Origin: Brienomyrus brachyistius
Lineage: Eukaryota; Chordata; Actinopteri; Osteoglossiformes; Mormyridae
Length of the DNA stretch: 64,000 nt
Reading direction: 5' to 3'
Assembly (NCBI RefSeq): GCF_023856365.1
Contig: NC_064540.1
Span: forward strand, 6,116,001-6,180,000
In this document: positions 40,943-53,017 of the stretch, in pieces
How the letters are laid out: every line of letters starts with the position of its first letter
How positions within the stretch are numbered: the first letter of the stretch is position 1
Program-made: the position numbers and the translations under genes
The notes under the pieces: model-generated
The model's input: the letters and a program-made list of their open reading frames with translations, nothing else
Databases searched by the model: none
Told to the model about the DNA's origin: nothing

Positions 40943-41765
40943 GGCGTCCTGGTCCAACCCCGATGCTGAGCCAGACACCCCCCCCCCCGGACCTGGTAGA
41001 GACTGATGCGCTTGGCTACTCAGAGACTGCAGAGCAACTGGGTGAATTTGTACAAAGCAGGCCTTGGGCTGGTGACCTGCCGTCACGGCCTGGGAATAGA
41101 CAGGACGTTTATGCTCTCCGATAGCATGTGTAGTGCTTTTCTTTCCCTTTGCTGTCCTGACCTCGTAACTTCAGAATGGAAGATTTTTTTTTTTTTTTTT
41201 TTTTTAATACAGAAAAGCTCTTTATAAACACTTAACTTTTCGGCGAATGTGGCAGTTTTTTTTTTTTTTCATTTTAATAAGCCCTTGGAATTTCATAGCC
41301 CTCAGTTTGTTTTAACGTTGGTCATTTGTATGCTTGAATCTTGTTTCCCTCCCAATTCATGTGTAGTTTCTAGTATAGAGTCCAATATGTAGAACCTTTT
41401 TAAATTTTACACCATGGCCATCAAACCTGGGGAAAAAAAACGTCCTGGTTGCCCGGATGATGTCTGTTTTCCAGTTCTTTATTCCCCAGTTCAGGACATG
41501 GTTTCACAGTTTAGCTTTTTAGGGCTGTTTATGAAATAAATCATTCTGCTGTCTTTCTCTTGTGGGAGGGGGATTTGAGGGCAGAGAATGACTGCTTTGT
41601 TTAAGGTCTATAACTGATTTGGGGTTTTGACATTTTTGGATCTCGTGCTTGTTATGGAGGATAAACGTGTTGTAAACTTCAAGATTTGTTTATCCAGTGT
41701 ATTTTAATAAAATTAAGTTAAATGCATTCCTCTCTGGAATGAAAATAAAAGGTCTTTTGCATTCT
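40943..41765 (+). other. raf1: raf1 3'UTR with two poly(A) signals
   Basis: A T-rich trailer follows the stop, with AATAAA at 41706-41711 and again at 41744-41749. The transcript end is inferred to lie within about 20-30 nt of these. Confidence 0.7.
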
Positions 41766-41998
41766 TTCCTGCTGGGTTTATAAAAATATTTCGCAAAGGA
41801 GTCTTAATTCACATCCTCCATAGGAACGTCATTATTTTTGAGGTGCAGAAACTCAACTCATCTTCAGATGAACAGTTTTGCCATTTGTATGAACAGGTAC
41901 ACTGGAACATTAGTTTCTACATGTCCCACCTTGCTCTCCTCCTTTTAACTCAGTCACGTGTATAGCACTGAGTTTGAAATTTGGGGTCTAACTGTATG

Positions 41999-42130
41999 TA
42001 TAGCCATCCATCCAATACCCCTGAAGAAATTTTCAGGAGGTTAAGGACCTTGGTCAAGCGCCCAATGTAGATATGGCTCCTCTGCCAAGCACGAGATTCA
42101 AGCCAGCAACCTTCTGATCACACGCAGAAA
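41999..42130 (-). repeat. tRNA-derived SINE fragment
   Basis: Minus-strand head with CTGCGTGTGATCAGAAGGTTGC and B-box-like GGCTTGAATCTCG. It lies between the convergent raf1 and mkrn2 3' ends. Confidence 0.5.
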
Positions 42131-42784
42131 GGCCCAGTCCTCACGGGAACCATTTGTGACCAATTAGTACAGATTAAGCAGAACAAAATCACCTCCAGTG
42201 CCAGAGTCTGGAAGCAGCTAAGAAGTGCACAGCCGGTGTGGCCCAGAACCCCAAACAGCTGCACCCAGGACCAGCAGGTTCTGGTGTTTCCATTCTCCTC
42301 GTATCTCTCTTCACTTGGGCCTGCATCCACCCCTTCTATTTGAGGGAAGGTAACCATGCAGTTACCCTCCAGCAGGACCCCGCGTCCCATAACGTAAGAA
42401 GCTGCCTTGTATGGGAGACGGCAGTCATCTTTAAGTAATCTGTGACCCTTGCACTTGTGCTCTTTGACCGCGAGGCACAGTCTGGCGAAATTAACATTAT
42501 GAACGATGACTCGGCAGTGCGAAGACAAGGGAGAGGGTGCAAAGCGTGAAAACATTTACACTCAACTTTCAATTTCCTACAAGCCGCATTAAATGACTAC
42601 ATTTAACACTTTGGAAGATGCTGATCACCTTAACTGAACAAAAGCTAACACCGATTTGATATATTTAACGTGCCTGGTGGATTCTAATGTACGTTTTCTC
42701 AGTTACTCCTGCTAACCAGATCCAGAACATCCTTATTTAAAAGAAAACAGTCACACAAACACAGGCATCACCAACTAGAGAATT

Positions 42785-43910
42785 TTAGCCATTTTATTTG
42801 TTGAAAGTATGAAGCAAAGTACAGCCTCTAATGACCTGAGATCATGGTTTATAGGTCTACACACAGGTTACCACTGTAACTGGCTCATACTTTGGGTTTC
42901 TGATATATTTTCATGATTCCATCCATGTTATTTTAATACAAATATGAGTGTATAACAAGTACAGAAAGGAAAAAAAAATTTATGTCCATGTCAATAATTT
43001 ATAGTATTTAGAAATACTTAGCAAATATAGAGTGCACATCTACCTTAAAAATGTAGCTCTCAATGTCCCTTGTTTACAGTACAAGACATACAGTAGAATA
43101 CTACAGATACCTATAAAGTTCTTAAGTCTTACTGAGAGTGTGGTTAAAAACTGCATTTCAGACTCTGCACAGACTGATATCACACAAGCAGTCCCATAAG
43201 TAACAGTAAAGGTAGTGGAGGGTCTGAAACACGGGCGGTTTTAATGTGTACCAGCAGTCACGGCCTGGTTTGACCCGTAGGGAGCTGAGAGAGGAGCTGG
43301 GAAGAGCAGGAGGGAGATGATCTAGCCTGTGGGCCCCCGAGGCCCATTTCACTTTTGGACACACATACAGAGCGAGCTGAACAGCAGACTCTCGCTTCCA
43401 TCTTGTAAAGGAGATGGCGGCAACGTCGCATTCCTTCTGAAGGGACGATGCATTTACGCAAAGCTCCTCAGCCATGCCAGGTTGCTATTCTTTTTTTTTA
43501 TACATAATTTTACTTATTTAGTAGATGTTTTTTTTCCTAAGCAAAACTTTTTTTTATTTGGTGACCCAATGAGCCACTCCCCCGTCCCTGCAGACTAGGT
43601 GACATCACTCGGAGTACGTAAACAAGATCTTCCCAAATAGAGGAGGACTTCCCGTCGGGATTCTCATCGGCACAGTTTTATTGGCATTTTAAATCTGGCT
43701 AGTGTTTGGGACACTTTAGGAAAAAGCTGCTTCCTCTATTACTACTTTGCACAAGAGCATTTCTGTTACCCAGTAATTTTTAAGAATAAAACCCTCTAAA
43801 AGGTTTCAACATGAAAGGGTGAACAGAGCACATGTTTACTGCCCAGTGCTGCCTCTTCTCATACCATGGGGGTCCTGCAGGTGGCGCTATTCGGTGGCAG
43901 GTGGTGGCAG
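42785..43910 (-). other. mkrn2: mkrn2 3'UTR (inferred)
   Basis: The region downstream of the mkrn2 stop runs to a minus-strand AATAAA (plus-strand TTTATT at 42793-42798). This places the raf1 and mkrn2 3' ends about 1 kb apart, tail to tail. Confidence 0.5.
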
Positions 43911-46900
43911 TCAGTGGGGTGTGCCCTCGTGCCCGGCCCCTGACAGCTGCATGAATAGTTCCCCCAGCTCGCTGACCTCGCCGTCGTACTGTCGTGCTCC
44001 TCTCTGCTCCCGCTCCTCAATGAAGTCCCAGAGCCGCACCGAGTTCAGGAACTGCGGGACGGACCCGAAAACAGTTACAAACATGTTGGGGAAAAAAACA
44101 GCCAGTGAAAGACACTGAACTGGAGCTCCTTCATCAGAACAGCTTAATATAGAGGCAAGATGGACCTGATTATGTCGTGAGAGAAAAAAAAAAAATCTTA
44201 CTAGCTAAGCTATGCATCAAGAGCTGGACTCTACTGGCCGCAAGTGGAAGTTCTCTGAGAAAAGCTGCCTTCCATTAATCATGAATATTCATTTCACTGT
44301 GTGTGTGTTAGAGGCTCAGGAGGAAATGAATGGGGGGCATTGTTTTCAGTGTAAACATGCAAAGGCCTGGACAAATGGACCTCGTCTTTCAGGCTTTGTA
44401 CACTCTGTCCCACACTCAGGTTCTCCAGAGCAATTCAAACAGGGAACCTGAGTACGTAGGGAGACGCCTTACCCGCACATTTCCCTCGGACCCCAGCTGC
44501 TTGCGCGGCTTGTCGGCCTCAGCCCGCGTCCCGTCAGGGTAGGCGTGCATATACAAACACTTCGCCCCAAAGGGGCATGTCCCTCGGCCCTGGTCGAAGT
44601 ACTTACAGGCCTTCTTGCTGCGGGAGACAACGAAAGCAGAAGAGCAATCGGAGGATGTCGGACAAGGAAATAAGGAGGTGTGACTGGGTTCTACACAGCC
44701 CAAGTCAGAACATTTCTTGGAACAAATCAGACAAGTGAAATGACCTGATCACACCGGAATAGATAGAATTATGCAAGCAGAGTTTCCTTCATAAAGCAGC
44801 AGTACGGTCTTGCATGGCATCAGAGAGGCCTGAGAGTCCTTGGGGAGGCATTTTCTGTATGTGGTATCACCCTGCTGAGACAGTGTGATATATGTATTTA
44901 TTTACTTACTTAGCAGACACTGTTATCCAAGGCAATGTACTTTTTGAGAAACCAGGATCAGACAGTCCCTAGAGCAATTGCTCAGGGGCCCAATGATGAA
45001 GTCAATCTGCAGATCCAGGGGTTTGAACAAACAACCTTCTGATCACAGGCACAGTATCCTAACTGAGCTGCACACAGAAAAAAAAAAAAATATCTTCAGT
45101 AACTGAAGTGAAGCTGGCTACAACGGATGCGATCCCATTACCACGGGACAGACAAACTACGAGCGCGTGAAAGACTACGGCAACTTGAAAAGCGAGGCAT
45201 TGAATCTCTCATTAGGGAAGTCTGACTCACCAAGCAAGGTACACGGAACCAATGTAAACAAGGGAAGGTGAGATCAAAAGCCTGCAGACCTCAGATTTAA
45301 GGGACGGTTCACGGTCTGAAGGCCAGAGCACCACATCACAGACGGCAGGGAAGCTGAAGCCTGATTGGCTTGGCAGCTGGAGAGACGTCCCCCCCCCCAC
45401 AACACAGAGACGTGGACGCTAACGGCGGGGGACAGCCAGGAAGGTGGCACGCTCGACTTCACTTTAAAGTGGATTTCCCTGCACATGGACGGAATCAAAG
45501 GCTCTTCAAAGGTAAGCAGGGGTGTGGGGGGAGGTGGGGGGGGAGAGAAGGCAGGCAGGAATGGTACCGCTACCAATAAGGGGAGCAGCTTGCTGACCTT
45601 TGAGTTTCTATTTCTGTTGGCCCCTGAACGGCAACGCTAACTCTGAGTGGGTCTGGTTGCCCCTCCCCCAACCTAGCACTGCCCCATAGGCTAAAGCTTA
45701 CAAAAATCACCAACCAAGACCAGCAAAACTCTCAAGTCATATAGCAACTCCCCCCATGCCATGTCAGAGGATTTAATTCAGAGTCAGTAATTGGCTATTT
45801 TTGGGATCAACACTACAGTAGGGCTGGCAAAAACAACAATCACGCAACCCCAGTGACACCAAAATGGTTACTGGTAAACAAGCCAGACAAGGTTACAAGG
45901 AATGCAACCAGCTATCTGAAAATTACGATGGTGAAACTCTGTAAGATTTAAGTAACAGCAATATCTTAAGTGAAACACTAACTAGCCATTTAGCCAGCCA
46001 TTCACGTGCAGTTTGCAGAGGGGACGTGTGTGTTTGCGTGTTTTATGGGGCGTCTCACGAAACCAGATGCTGATGTTAGCTGGACAAGCAAAGGCCAAAT
46101 CAGTCCCTTATGAAGACAGTTCAGCGTGTTTACGGGAGTTAAGGTTTACTGGAAACAAACATGCGGCTAACATGCTAAACATTGCATATGATCAAAAACC
46201 ATAATTATACTATACATATCCAATGACCTGTGAGATTAAAGCACTTTGGGGGGTTGTAGCAGGGAGGTAGCCCACAAAGAGAGATGAACTAACTTTCCTT
46301 AAATAGTCATAAACCCAGGATTCTGGGATTAAGCATCAAGCAATCTCATTATTATTAGATGCAACCAGAAATAATAAAAGAAAATCACCTGTTTTTAGTC
46401 CTGTCGTTAATAATCTAAGGGGTTTGCCACTCAAACTGTGTGCGCATTCAGGGCACAGGATGAAACTCAATACACATCAAATAGGAACCATCAGTCAACA
46501 CACACTGCCTACGCTGGTCAATGCTTAAACTTCCATTATTCGGAAAATATTTCACGAAATTCCCCTATTGGCTACTTCGCCACACCCAGTTTCACTCTTC
46601 AAGGTGTGCAAAGATACCAAACTGTTACAGGTGCTGCACTCAGAAACTAAAGGTCTGTATATCAAATATATCTTGGCCTGCGATGCAGGTGGAAACTGTA
46701 CTCACACGGCATTTAATATTCGAATTAATTCAAACATGCACGCACAAGAATGTACACAGTAATACGGTTCAGTGGCTGCTTAGCTGCCTCATGCCTCCAG
46801 GGCTGGAGGTTCAAATCCCGCCTCCGCCCCGTGTGTGTGGGTGGAGTTCACACGCGGAGGCGCCTTGTTGCACCGTTTCCTCCGGGGACTCAGATTTCCT

Positions 46901-49900
46901 TCCACAGTCCAAAAACAAACATGCAGGCAAACTCACATCTCTAAACTGTAGTGCATATGAACAGGTCTGGCAGCTGACTGGCAGGTTTCAGGCCCAGCAT
47001 GGCCGCGTACTGGATAAGCGGAAAGAAGGCAGATGCTGCTATATACCGGTGTATCACTAGCATGCGGATCAGGCTGCTGGATAGCTGACCCCTCCCCCTC
47101 TGACCTGACTCCATATTTGAACTCCTCAATCAGCCGGTTCTTCTCCTCCTGGTCCTCCACCCAATAGGCGCTGGGGATGACAAACTCAGACACGACCCGG
47201 CACTCTGGGCACGACCTTGGCAGGAGACACAAATCAGGCTAGAAGTCATAATGCAGCATCGGCCAAGCTATGAAGTGTATGGATTAATAATCACTGTTAG
47301 TCCTCCTCTAACAAAATCTGCAAACTTGTGATAAAGACCCCTGACTGGCAGACCCCCGGGCAGTCAGGGGTCATAGCCCCATGCCACTCACTTGACAATC
47401 TTGTTCTCAAAATTCTTGACGCAGCGCCACTGCCGGATGCAGTTGAGGCAGTAGATGTGGCAGCAGCTAGACAGGATGCCAAAGCGGCGATCCGAGGCCG
47501 AGGCCTTGTCGTACACCACCTCCATGCAGATGCCGCACACCTTGTCCCGGCTGAGCTGCTCCGCGAAGGCCTTCTCCATATCCACCTCAAACGCCAGCAT
47601 GCACATCTAGGGAGGCAGACCGGAAGTGACCCATATGTCTCCGTTATGCATCCCTGTGTTTGGGTCACAGATAAGTGGTGACTAAAACTGACATCATCAA
47701 AATGCACCACTTTTAAAATTCAATTTACTCTTCTATAAACACGGGACTGTAACAGACATTCAACACAAGTACAACAGCCCCAGTCCCACATCACAACTGT
47801 ATTTTAATTATTCTGCCATGAAAAAAATAATACCAGAGCAATAAAGGGTGGAAGATCCCCGCGAATGTGAAAATACGAGAATAATTGTTGGGCCCCATCA
47901 TTAAAAACGCAAAATCAGCAGCACTAACACGTTCAAAAGTTACTGCAAGAAATGCCAGATCGCACAAAGACAGCCAAGATGTGAGTGAGTCAGGTTACCG
48001 AGACTAAGATGCGCTGCGAACCCAAGCCAAGATGTGCAGTTGCCAGTTATTGTTGTTTTTTACCAAAAATAACTTTGGTAAAAAGATGCACGCCCGCAAA
48101 TATTTTAAAAACACAATTATTTACTATATGATTTTATATGATCCAGATCATTTACAATATTTTGGGATTATGTGTCGTCGACAAGTTGCAGTCTTTCAGT
48201 GAGCATGAAAAATGTTCCCATCTAACTGTTCACAGGCAGCTCACGAGCAACCGGAATCATGAATGTCGAATTCGTAAATTTGGAGGCGTGGCTGCATATT
48301 TAAATTCATATACAGCAATAGCACCATAAAAGCAGCAGTACGGTGGTCCTGTGGCCCCTGCGTCACCTTCTCATGTGCCCTCCTCTGCTCTGGATCATGA
48401 GGGTGCAGCACTTGCAGCCTGCAGATCTCACACACATCTCCGTGGAGATAGGAACAGCTGTTGCCATAGTGACACTGGCCAGCGGCCGCAAAAGGGCAGA
48501 GGGGTGGAGCGTCGATGAAGGGTCCCCCACTGGCGGAATCTTCCAGGCCGGTGCGGACGGCATCCAGGTAGGAGAGGGGCTTGGCCTGGGCAGCCTCGTC
48601 ACCGTACTCCCAGGACCCGGGTTCGAGGGCCTCTGCAAGCCGAGGTACTTCCCGTACTGCCCGGGCTTCGGGGCACAGAACTGCAGGATGGACACACACA
48701 CACACACACACAGAATAATTAAGTGTTCAGAAATGTAAAATAGTAAAGAAGAACGCGAGGTTAAACTCAAAGCACTTTTCTGAGATCTTCATTTTGAGAT
48801 ATTCAGATGTAGCTTAGCCCCTATATACCATGATACTGTAATGCCCCCTAGTGGCAGACTGTTACTATGAAAATGCAGTATTTCCAGTGATTGCACAAAA
48901 GGTAAACAATACCGCCATACAGAGGTATAAATGAATGTCAGTGTATGTCAATACTTCTTCATTGCTAATAAATACCAAGTTCAGCCTCACGGTATTTTTG
49001 CTAAGGAACACTAAGAGGTGAATGACATATCAAAACAAAAAAAAAAGAATCAGGTGTGGTTTCAGGAAACTTCAATCACCCCTGTCTCTCAGGACCAGCG
49101 GCTTCTTGCCACGCGTGCCCGAGCCCGCAGGGGGACCGTTTCCTGGAATGGGGGCCCTTACACCACTGCTCCTGTTTGTTGGGTCACCCACAGCACCCCC
49201 TCCTCCACGTCCAGCAGATGGCTTGATGTGATCATACCTACAAAAATTGTCAAATGTGTTATTCTGGAAAAGATAACTTACTGAGTGATAAATTATCCCT
49301 TCGGATAACATGTTCACTTCCCCATCTTACATAATAACTATGCTAACATCCTGACAGAAAAGTCACACACTGATTTGCTTGAGTTCTTATATGCAGGAAG
49401 ACATTCTGTCTCTAACTAAATCTCACTGCTTCTATGATTAAATTTTATTTCAGAGTTAATCAAGAGGCACATCATTAAATGTATCAAAGATTAAATTATA
49501 AAACAAGACAAATCGATAAGGGTAACATTTGACTAATTTATATATTATTTATATATAAAATAAAAATATTATCACGCGATAGCTTTTAATATGAAGGAAA
49601 CGTACGTTGGATGTTGTCTTCCATTTAAACAAATGCTAAGATTTACCTGCATCGATCACCATAGGCACAGACGCCTTTCTGGAAGAATTTACATATTGTG
49701 GATGGTTTGCTTGTGGCCAAGTCATGAGAGAACATACACCTGCTGCCCTCCCGGCACACGCCATGCAGGAAATACCTGGTCACAAGGCAACACGTGTGAT
49801 CGAGGTTAGGGATTCCGAAAGAATCCATGCAGAACTTATGTCACAGACATCAAATATTTGCATATATCACGTCAACTGGTTCATTTAAATACCAGTGAAA

Positions 49901-50336
49901 TCTGAATATATAAAAATACACGCTGTCGTCTGGACAGCGTATGCAAATGTTATTGATCTGTTACGTCAAACCGCGCAGATCCGTTAGCAATATGCTAGCA
50001 AAGTAGATACACCTAGAGGACCTACACATCGAAATCAAACGAACAAAACTAGCGGTGCCGAACACACTGATGTAAAGTACATTTAATTAACTACATTACT
50101 GTGCTAAATAAGCCAGTCAGTCACTGTGTACTAAAATGAGAGCTAGCTAAAGAGGTTAGTGAGCTAGCAAAGCTATCTAGTGATACGGCATTTTACTTTT
50201 AGACAGTAAAAGCTCTAGCTTTTCTTTAGACAGTCGTCAAAAGAAACTTGTTAATGAAGTTATAATACACCAAACAGAACAAACGAGTAATATTTTATTT
50301 CCAAAATCACCTGCATGTTACTTCTTTTGTGGACAT
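43911..50336 (-). CDS. mkrn2: mkrn2, makorin-2 RING finger E3 ubiquitin ligase (complete CDS)
   Basis: RING-type E3 ligase of the makorin family. Exons in transcript order: 50336-50311, 49775-49647, 49237-49080, 48680-48367, 47606-47392, 47215-47105, 44617-44473, 44051-43911. The sum is 1239 nt, 412 residues (human 416), in frame. The start MSTKEVTC leads into CCCH finger 1 ([18 protein letters not shown]), finger 2 ([15 protein letters not shown]), and a Gly-rich linker. Then come finger 3 ([19 protein letters not shown]), the makorin Cys-His motif [20 protein letters not shown], and the RING from CGICMEV through [13 protein letters not shown] to CPECR. Finger 4 is [17 protein letters not shown]. 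The tail is [11 protein letters not shown] ... GHEGTPH-stop. Head to head with mkrn2os and tail to tail with raf1, as in human. The exon-6 donor GTCAGA is weak but gives the family-consistent join. Confidence 0.96.
44890..45075 (-). repeat. tRNA-derived SINE, minus orientation
   Basis: The minus-strand head near 45070 has GCCTGTGATCAGAAGGTTG with B-box-like GTTCAAACC. The body includes GTACATTGCCTTGGATAACA and the tail is T/A-rich. In mkrn2 intron 6. Confidence 0.6.
46757..46925 (+). repeat. SINE fragment, related to the 5060-5417 family
   Basis: TTAGCTGCCTCATGCC, then a B-box-like GGAGGTTCAAATCCCGCC, then the body with TTTCCTCCGGGGACTC and TTCCACAGTCCAAAAACA. Diverged and 3'-truncated. Inside mkrn2 intron 6. 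Confidence 0.6.
48692..48712 (+). repeat. (CA)n microsatellite next to an mkrn2 acceptor
   Basis: A CA run begins 11 bp from the acceptor of the mkrn2 exon at 48680. On the minus strand it reads as (TG)n just upstream of TCCTGCAG. Confidence 0.9.
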
Positions 50337-53017
50337 TTCCCCTCTTCTGAGGTATGTAGCAGGTCCTGCGCAGGACCTCGAACCGCTCGCGCAAACGTGA
50401 CCTCCTCCAGGCCTCTCACTGGCTTCTCATTGGCGGGTTTGCTGACCCGTCTTTTCATTGGTCTCTGCGGTATGATGTAACTGCCTAGTAACCGCGTGTC
50501 CAGCAAGGCAACAAAGTTCATCACCGTTCATTCATTTACAGGCCATCGTCCACTTACGACCGTGGTCGGTTCCGACTGACCGGTCGTAAGTCGGCCCTTT
50601 ATTTTATATGCTAAAATAATAGGCCAGCTGCACATAACTGGCACGCAAGTACGCATGCACTGTTTATCGATATGCGCTGTCTTAGCAGATTATTTCATTT
50701 AATAAATATTGCGTATTTATTTCATGTGCATTTGCGCTGATATGACAAGAAATCATTGCATTTTCGCATTTATACCGCGAAAGAATTAGAAATTAGCCAC
50801 ATAAAGATCAGGATACACGGTAATTTCTTGTCATAACAGTGTGAAAGCACGTAAAATAAATACACATTTGCGCTGCCTCGACAAGAAATTGTCGCACGTA
50901 TTACTTTATACAGCGAATGCGTACTAAGTATTTGCACCCTTGATCAAATGTATAGTATACAGTAAAACAAAAAAAAATCAACTTTAAGATATATGGTTCG
51001 GTGTTTTTAAAACTATCATAATTTTCTTAGTTCGTTGCTACTGCCAGTTTTGGGCGGAAACTGTCATACCCTCTGGGTCACTCGTCCTGCCAGCCGCTGC
51101 GCGGTGGTGGCAATATATTTGCGGTCTCGGGACAGTGGTGTTGGCAAGTGTCAGTATATTTTGAGACATAGAGACATTATACAGGGACCTTGATGTTGAT
51201 AAAACCGAATAATGAATTTATATAAAATAATCTGAATGCTATTTTGTACTATTCGTGTTGTTCATAAATTAAACGATATAGCTAAAGGTAATCTAACCCA
51301 TTCCACACATATTCGATGAAAATATGGATCTTTGCCTTGCAACCGTTATATATAATGTTTATATATAGGCTCGATCATTACTTCCTCACAGTTAATCAAA
51401 GCGTAATTATTAGACTGAGGAAAACAAATTTGTACAGGGACTGCTGGCACACTGTCAATTCTGACATTCCTATTTGCAAATAAAGGCGTGGAGAACTGAA
51501 TAACGAAACGGAACGTGCTTCTTCCGTGCAAACCAATGAAAACGAATTTCCGTGGTGAAATATTCGGTTCACGATGTTTACGTTCTGCGGAGGGATATTC
51601 GGAGTAGTGATAGGAATGACGACTCATTGAAGGGAGCCTAATCTTATTCCTTTCCGTCGTTCCCTTCCGTTTTCTCTTGGGGGAGGTGTTCTAGGCTACT
51701 TGGTTTATCTACAAAATAAATATAGCGTAATATTTTGGTTCAGATTATGTTCCACAATGGAATTTCATTTCGCACGTGTGAACTAGGTTTAGCAGCTCTA
51801 AACTACTCCTATCACAAAACAGTTGCAATGACATGCATTGTAAACAGTCTGAGGTGACGTCATATCTGTCAGTAAATATATACTATTATGAATTTACCCT
51901 CTGTATGAAGTAGTATGTAAATGAACTGGTTTTGCTTTTAATGGAAATGATGCAACATTTAATGTTGGAAGACTTTGTATGGACACCCATTCTGCTCATT
52001 CTCACATTAAGGAACGCAACGCGCCAACGTCTACCTGTATGACTGGCTGGTTGTCACTCGTCACGTAAAGGAATGGACTGGATTTAGTACAGGCAGTGAA
52101 ATTTGGGTACAATTACGGTGACCAGATAATCCATGTCAGGGAGGAAACTTTGAACTAGGACAGGATTTGTAACCTACCATTTAAATTGAAAGCACATAGA
52201 TTTCACTTAAGTGCTGAGGTCTTGCTGTTTGCTGATTGGTCAGTCTCCTATAATCATGTACGCGTCACTAATGTTAACGTGAAACAGCTGGAGGAATCTT
52301 TCAATCAAGGAAACAAACCAGTCAAAGCACAAGAAGAACTGAACGATATAATTAAGCACAGGAGCCTTTCAGTTTTAATGCAGTTTGTAAAATGTGAAGC
52401 AGCTTAAAGTGTCCTGCCTAACATGGATTATCTGGTCACCCTAGGCACAATCATACAATGAGTGGCCCTCGTTCGTATCGAACAGCTGTTGAAAAGAATC
52501 GGATAGTTTGCGAACATAACACTAATTCGCAGAGGGGTGGTACACCTGCAGCGGGACGCATTTACCATCCCTCGCTATGGCCATTTTTATATGCAATCTT
52601 AGATAAACACCCTAACAATATGAAGCTACATACTAATGGTTCCGGGTACACTGATTATAGTCCTGTACTTAATTCACAAACATAACTAGTCACAGCATTC
52701 AATTTAAATAAATATGCGTTGAGTAAAATCTCTAGACAAGACGGCAATTTCATATAAAGTTAACTTAAATATCGATTTCTGCTAAAAAAAAAAAAAAAAA
52801 AGTCAAGGTGTGTTTATTAGTTCTTTCAAAGCATATACATTCTGTGTATGCAGTATCCGCTTCAACAAGAAGTAAAGTTCTAGTTAAAGATGTTAAGTTT
52901 ATGCCCCGCAATATCAACATGACTCGGAAACTATCAATCACAGTCCGGTGCAGTCGGAAACCTGGCCTCGCCCACAGCGGTAGTTAAACCTCTAGCATTT
53001 ACTAACGTCGTTGTCAA
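50337..53017. other. intergenic region between divergent mkrn2 and mkrn2os; promoters inside, no gene seen
   Basis: 2.7 kb separates the two start codons. The first 200 bp (50337-50530) is somewhat GC-richer and should hold the mkrn2 5'UTR and promoter. The open frames at 51346-51627 and 52186-52407 have no recognisable similarity. An inverted repeat lies at 50552-50591. Confidence 0.5.
50552..50591. repeat. short perfect inverted repeat (10-bp arms, 20-bp loop)
   Basis: ACTTACGACC at 50552-50561 and GGTCGTAAGT at 50582-50591 are exact reverse complements. Probably a remnant of a repeat element; function unknown. Confidence 0.7.

Noticed and set aside
47328..47681. 117-codon plus-strand open frame
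   Set aside because: Antisense shadow of the mkrn2 RING exon.
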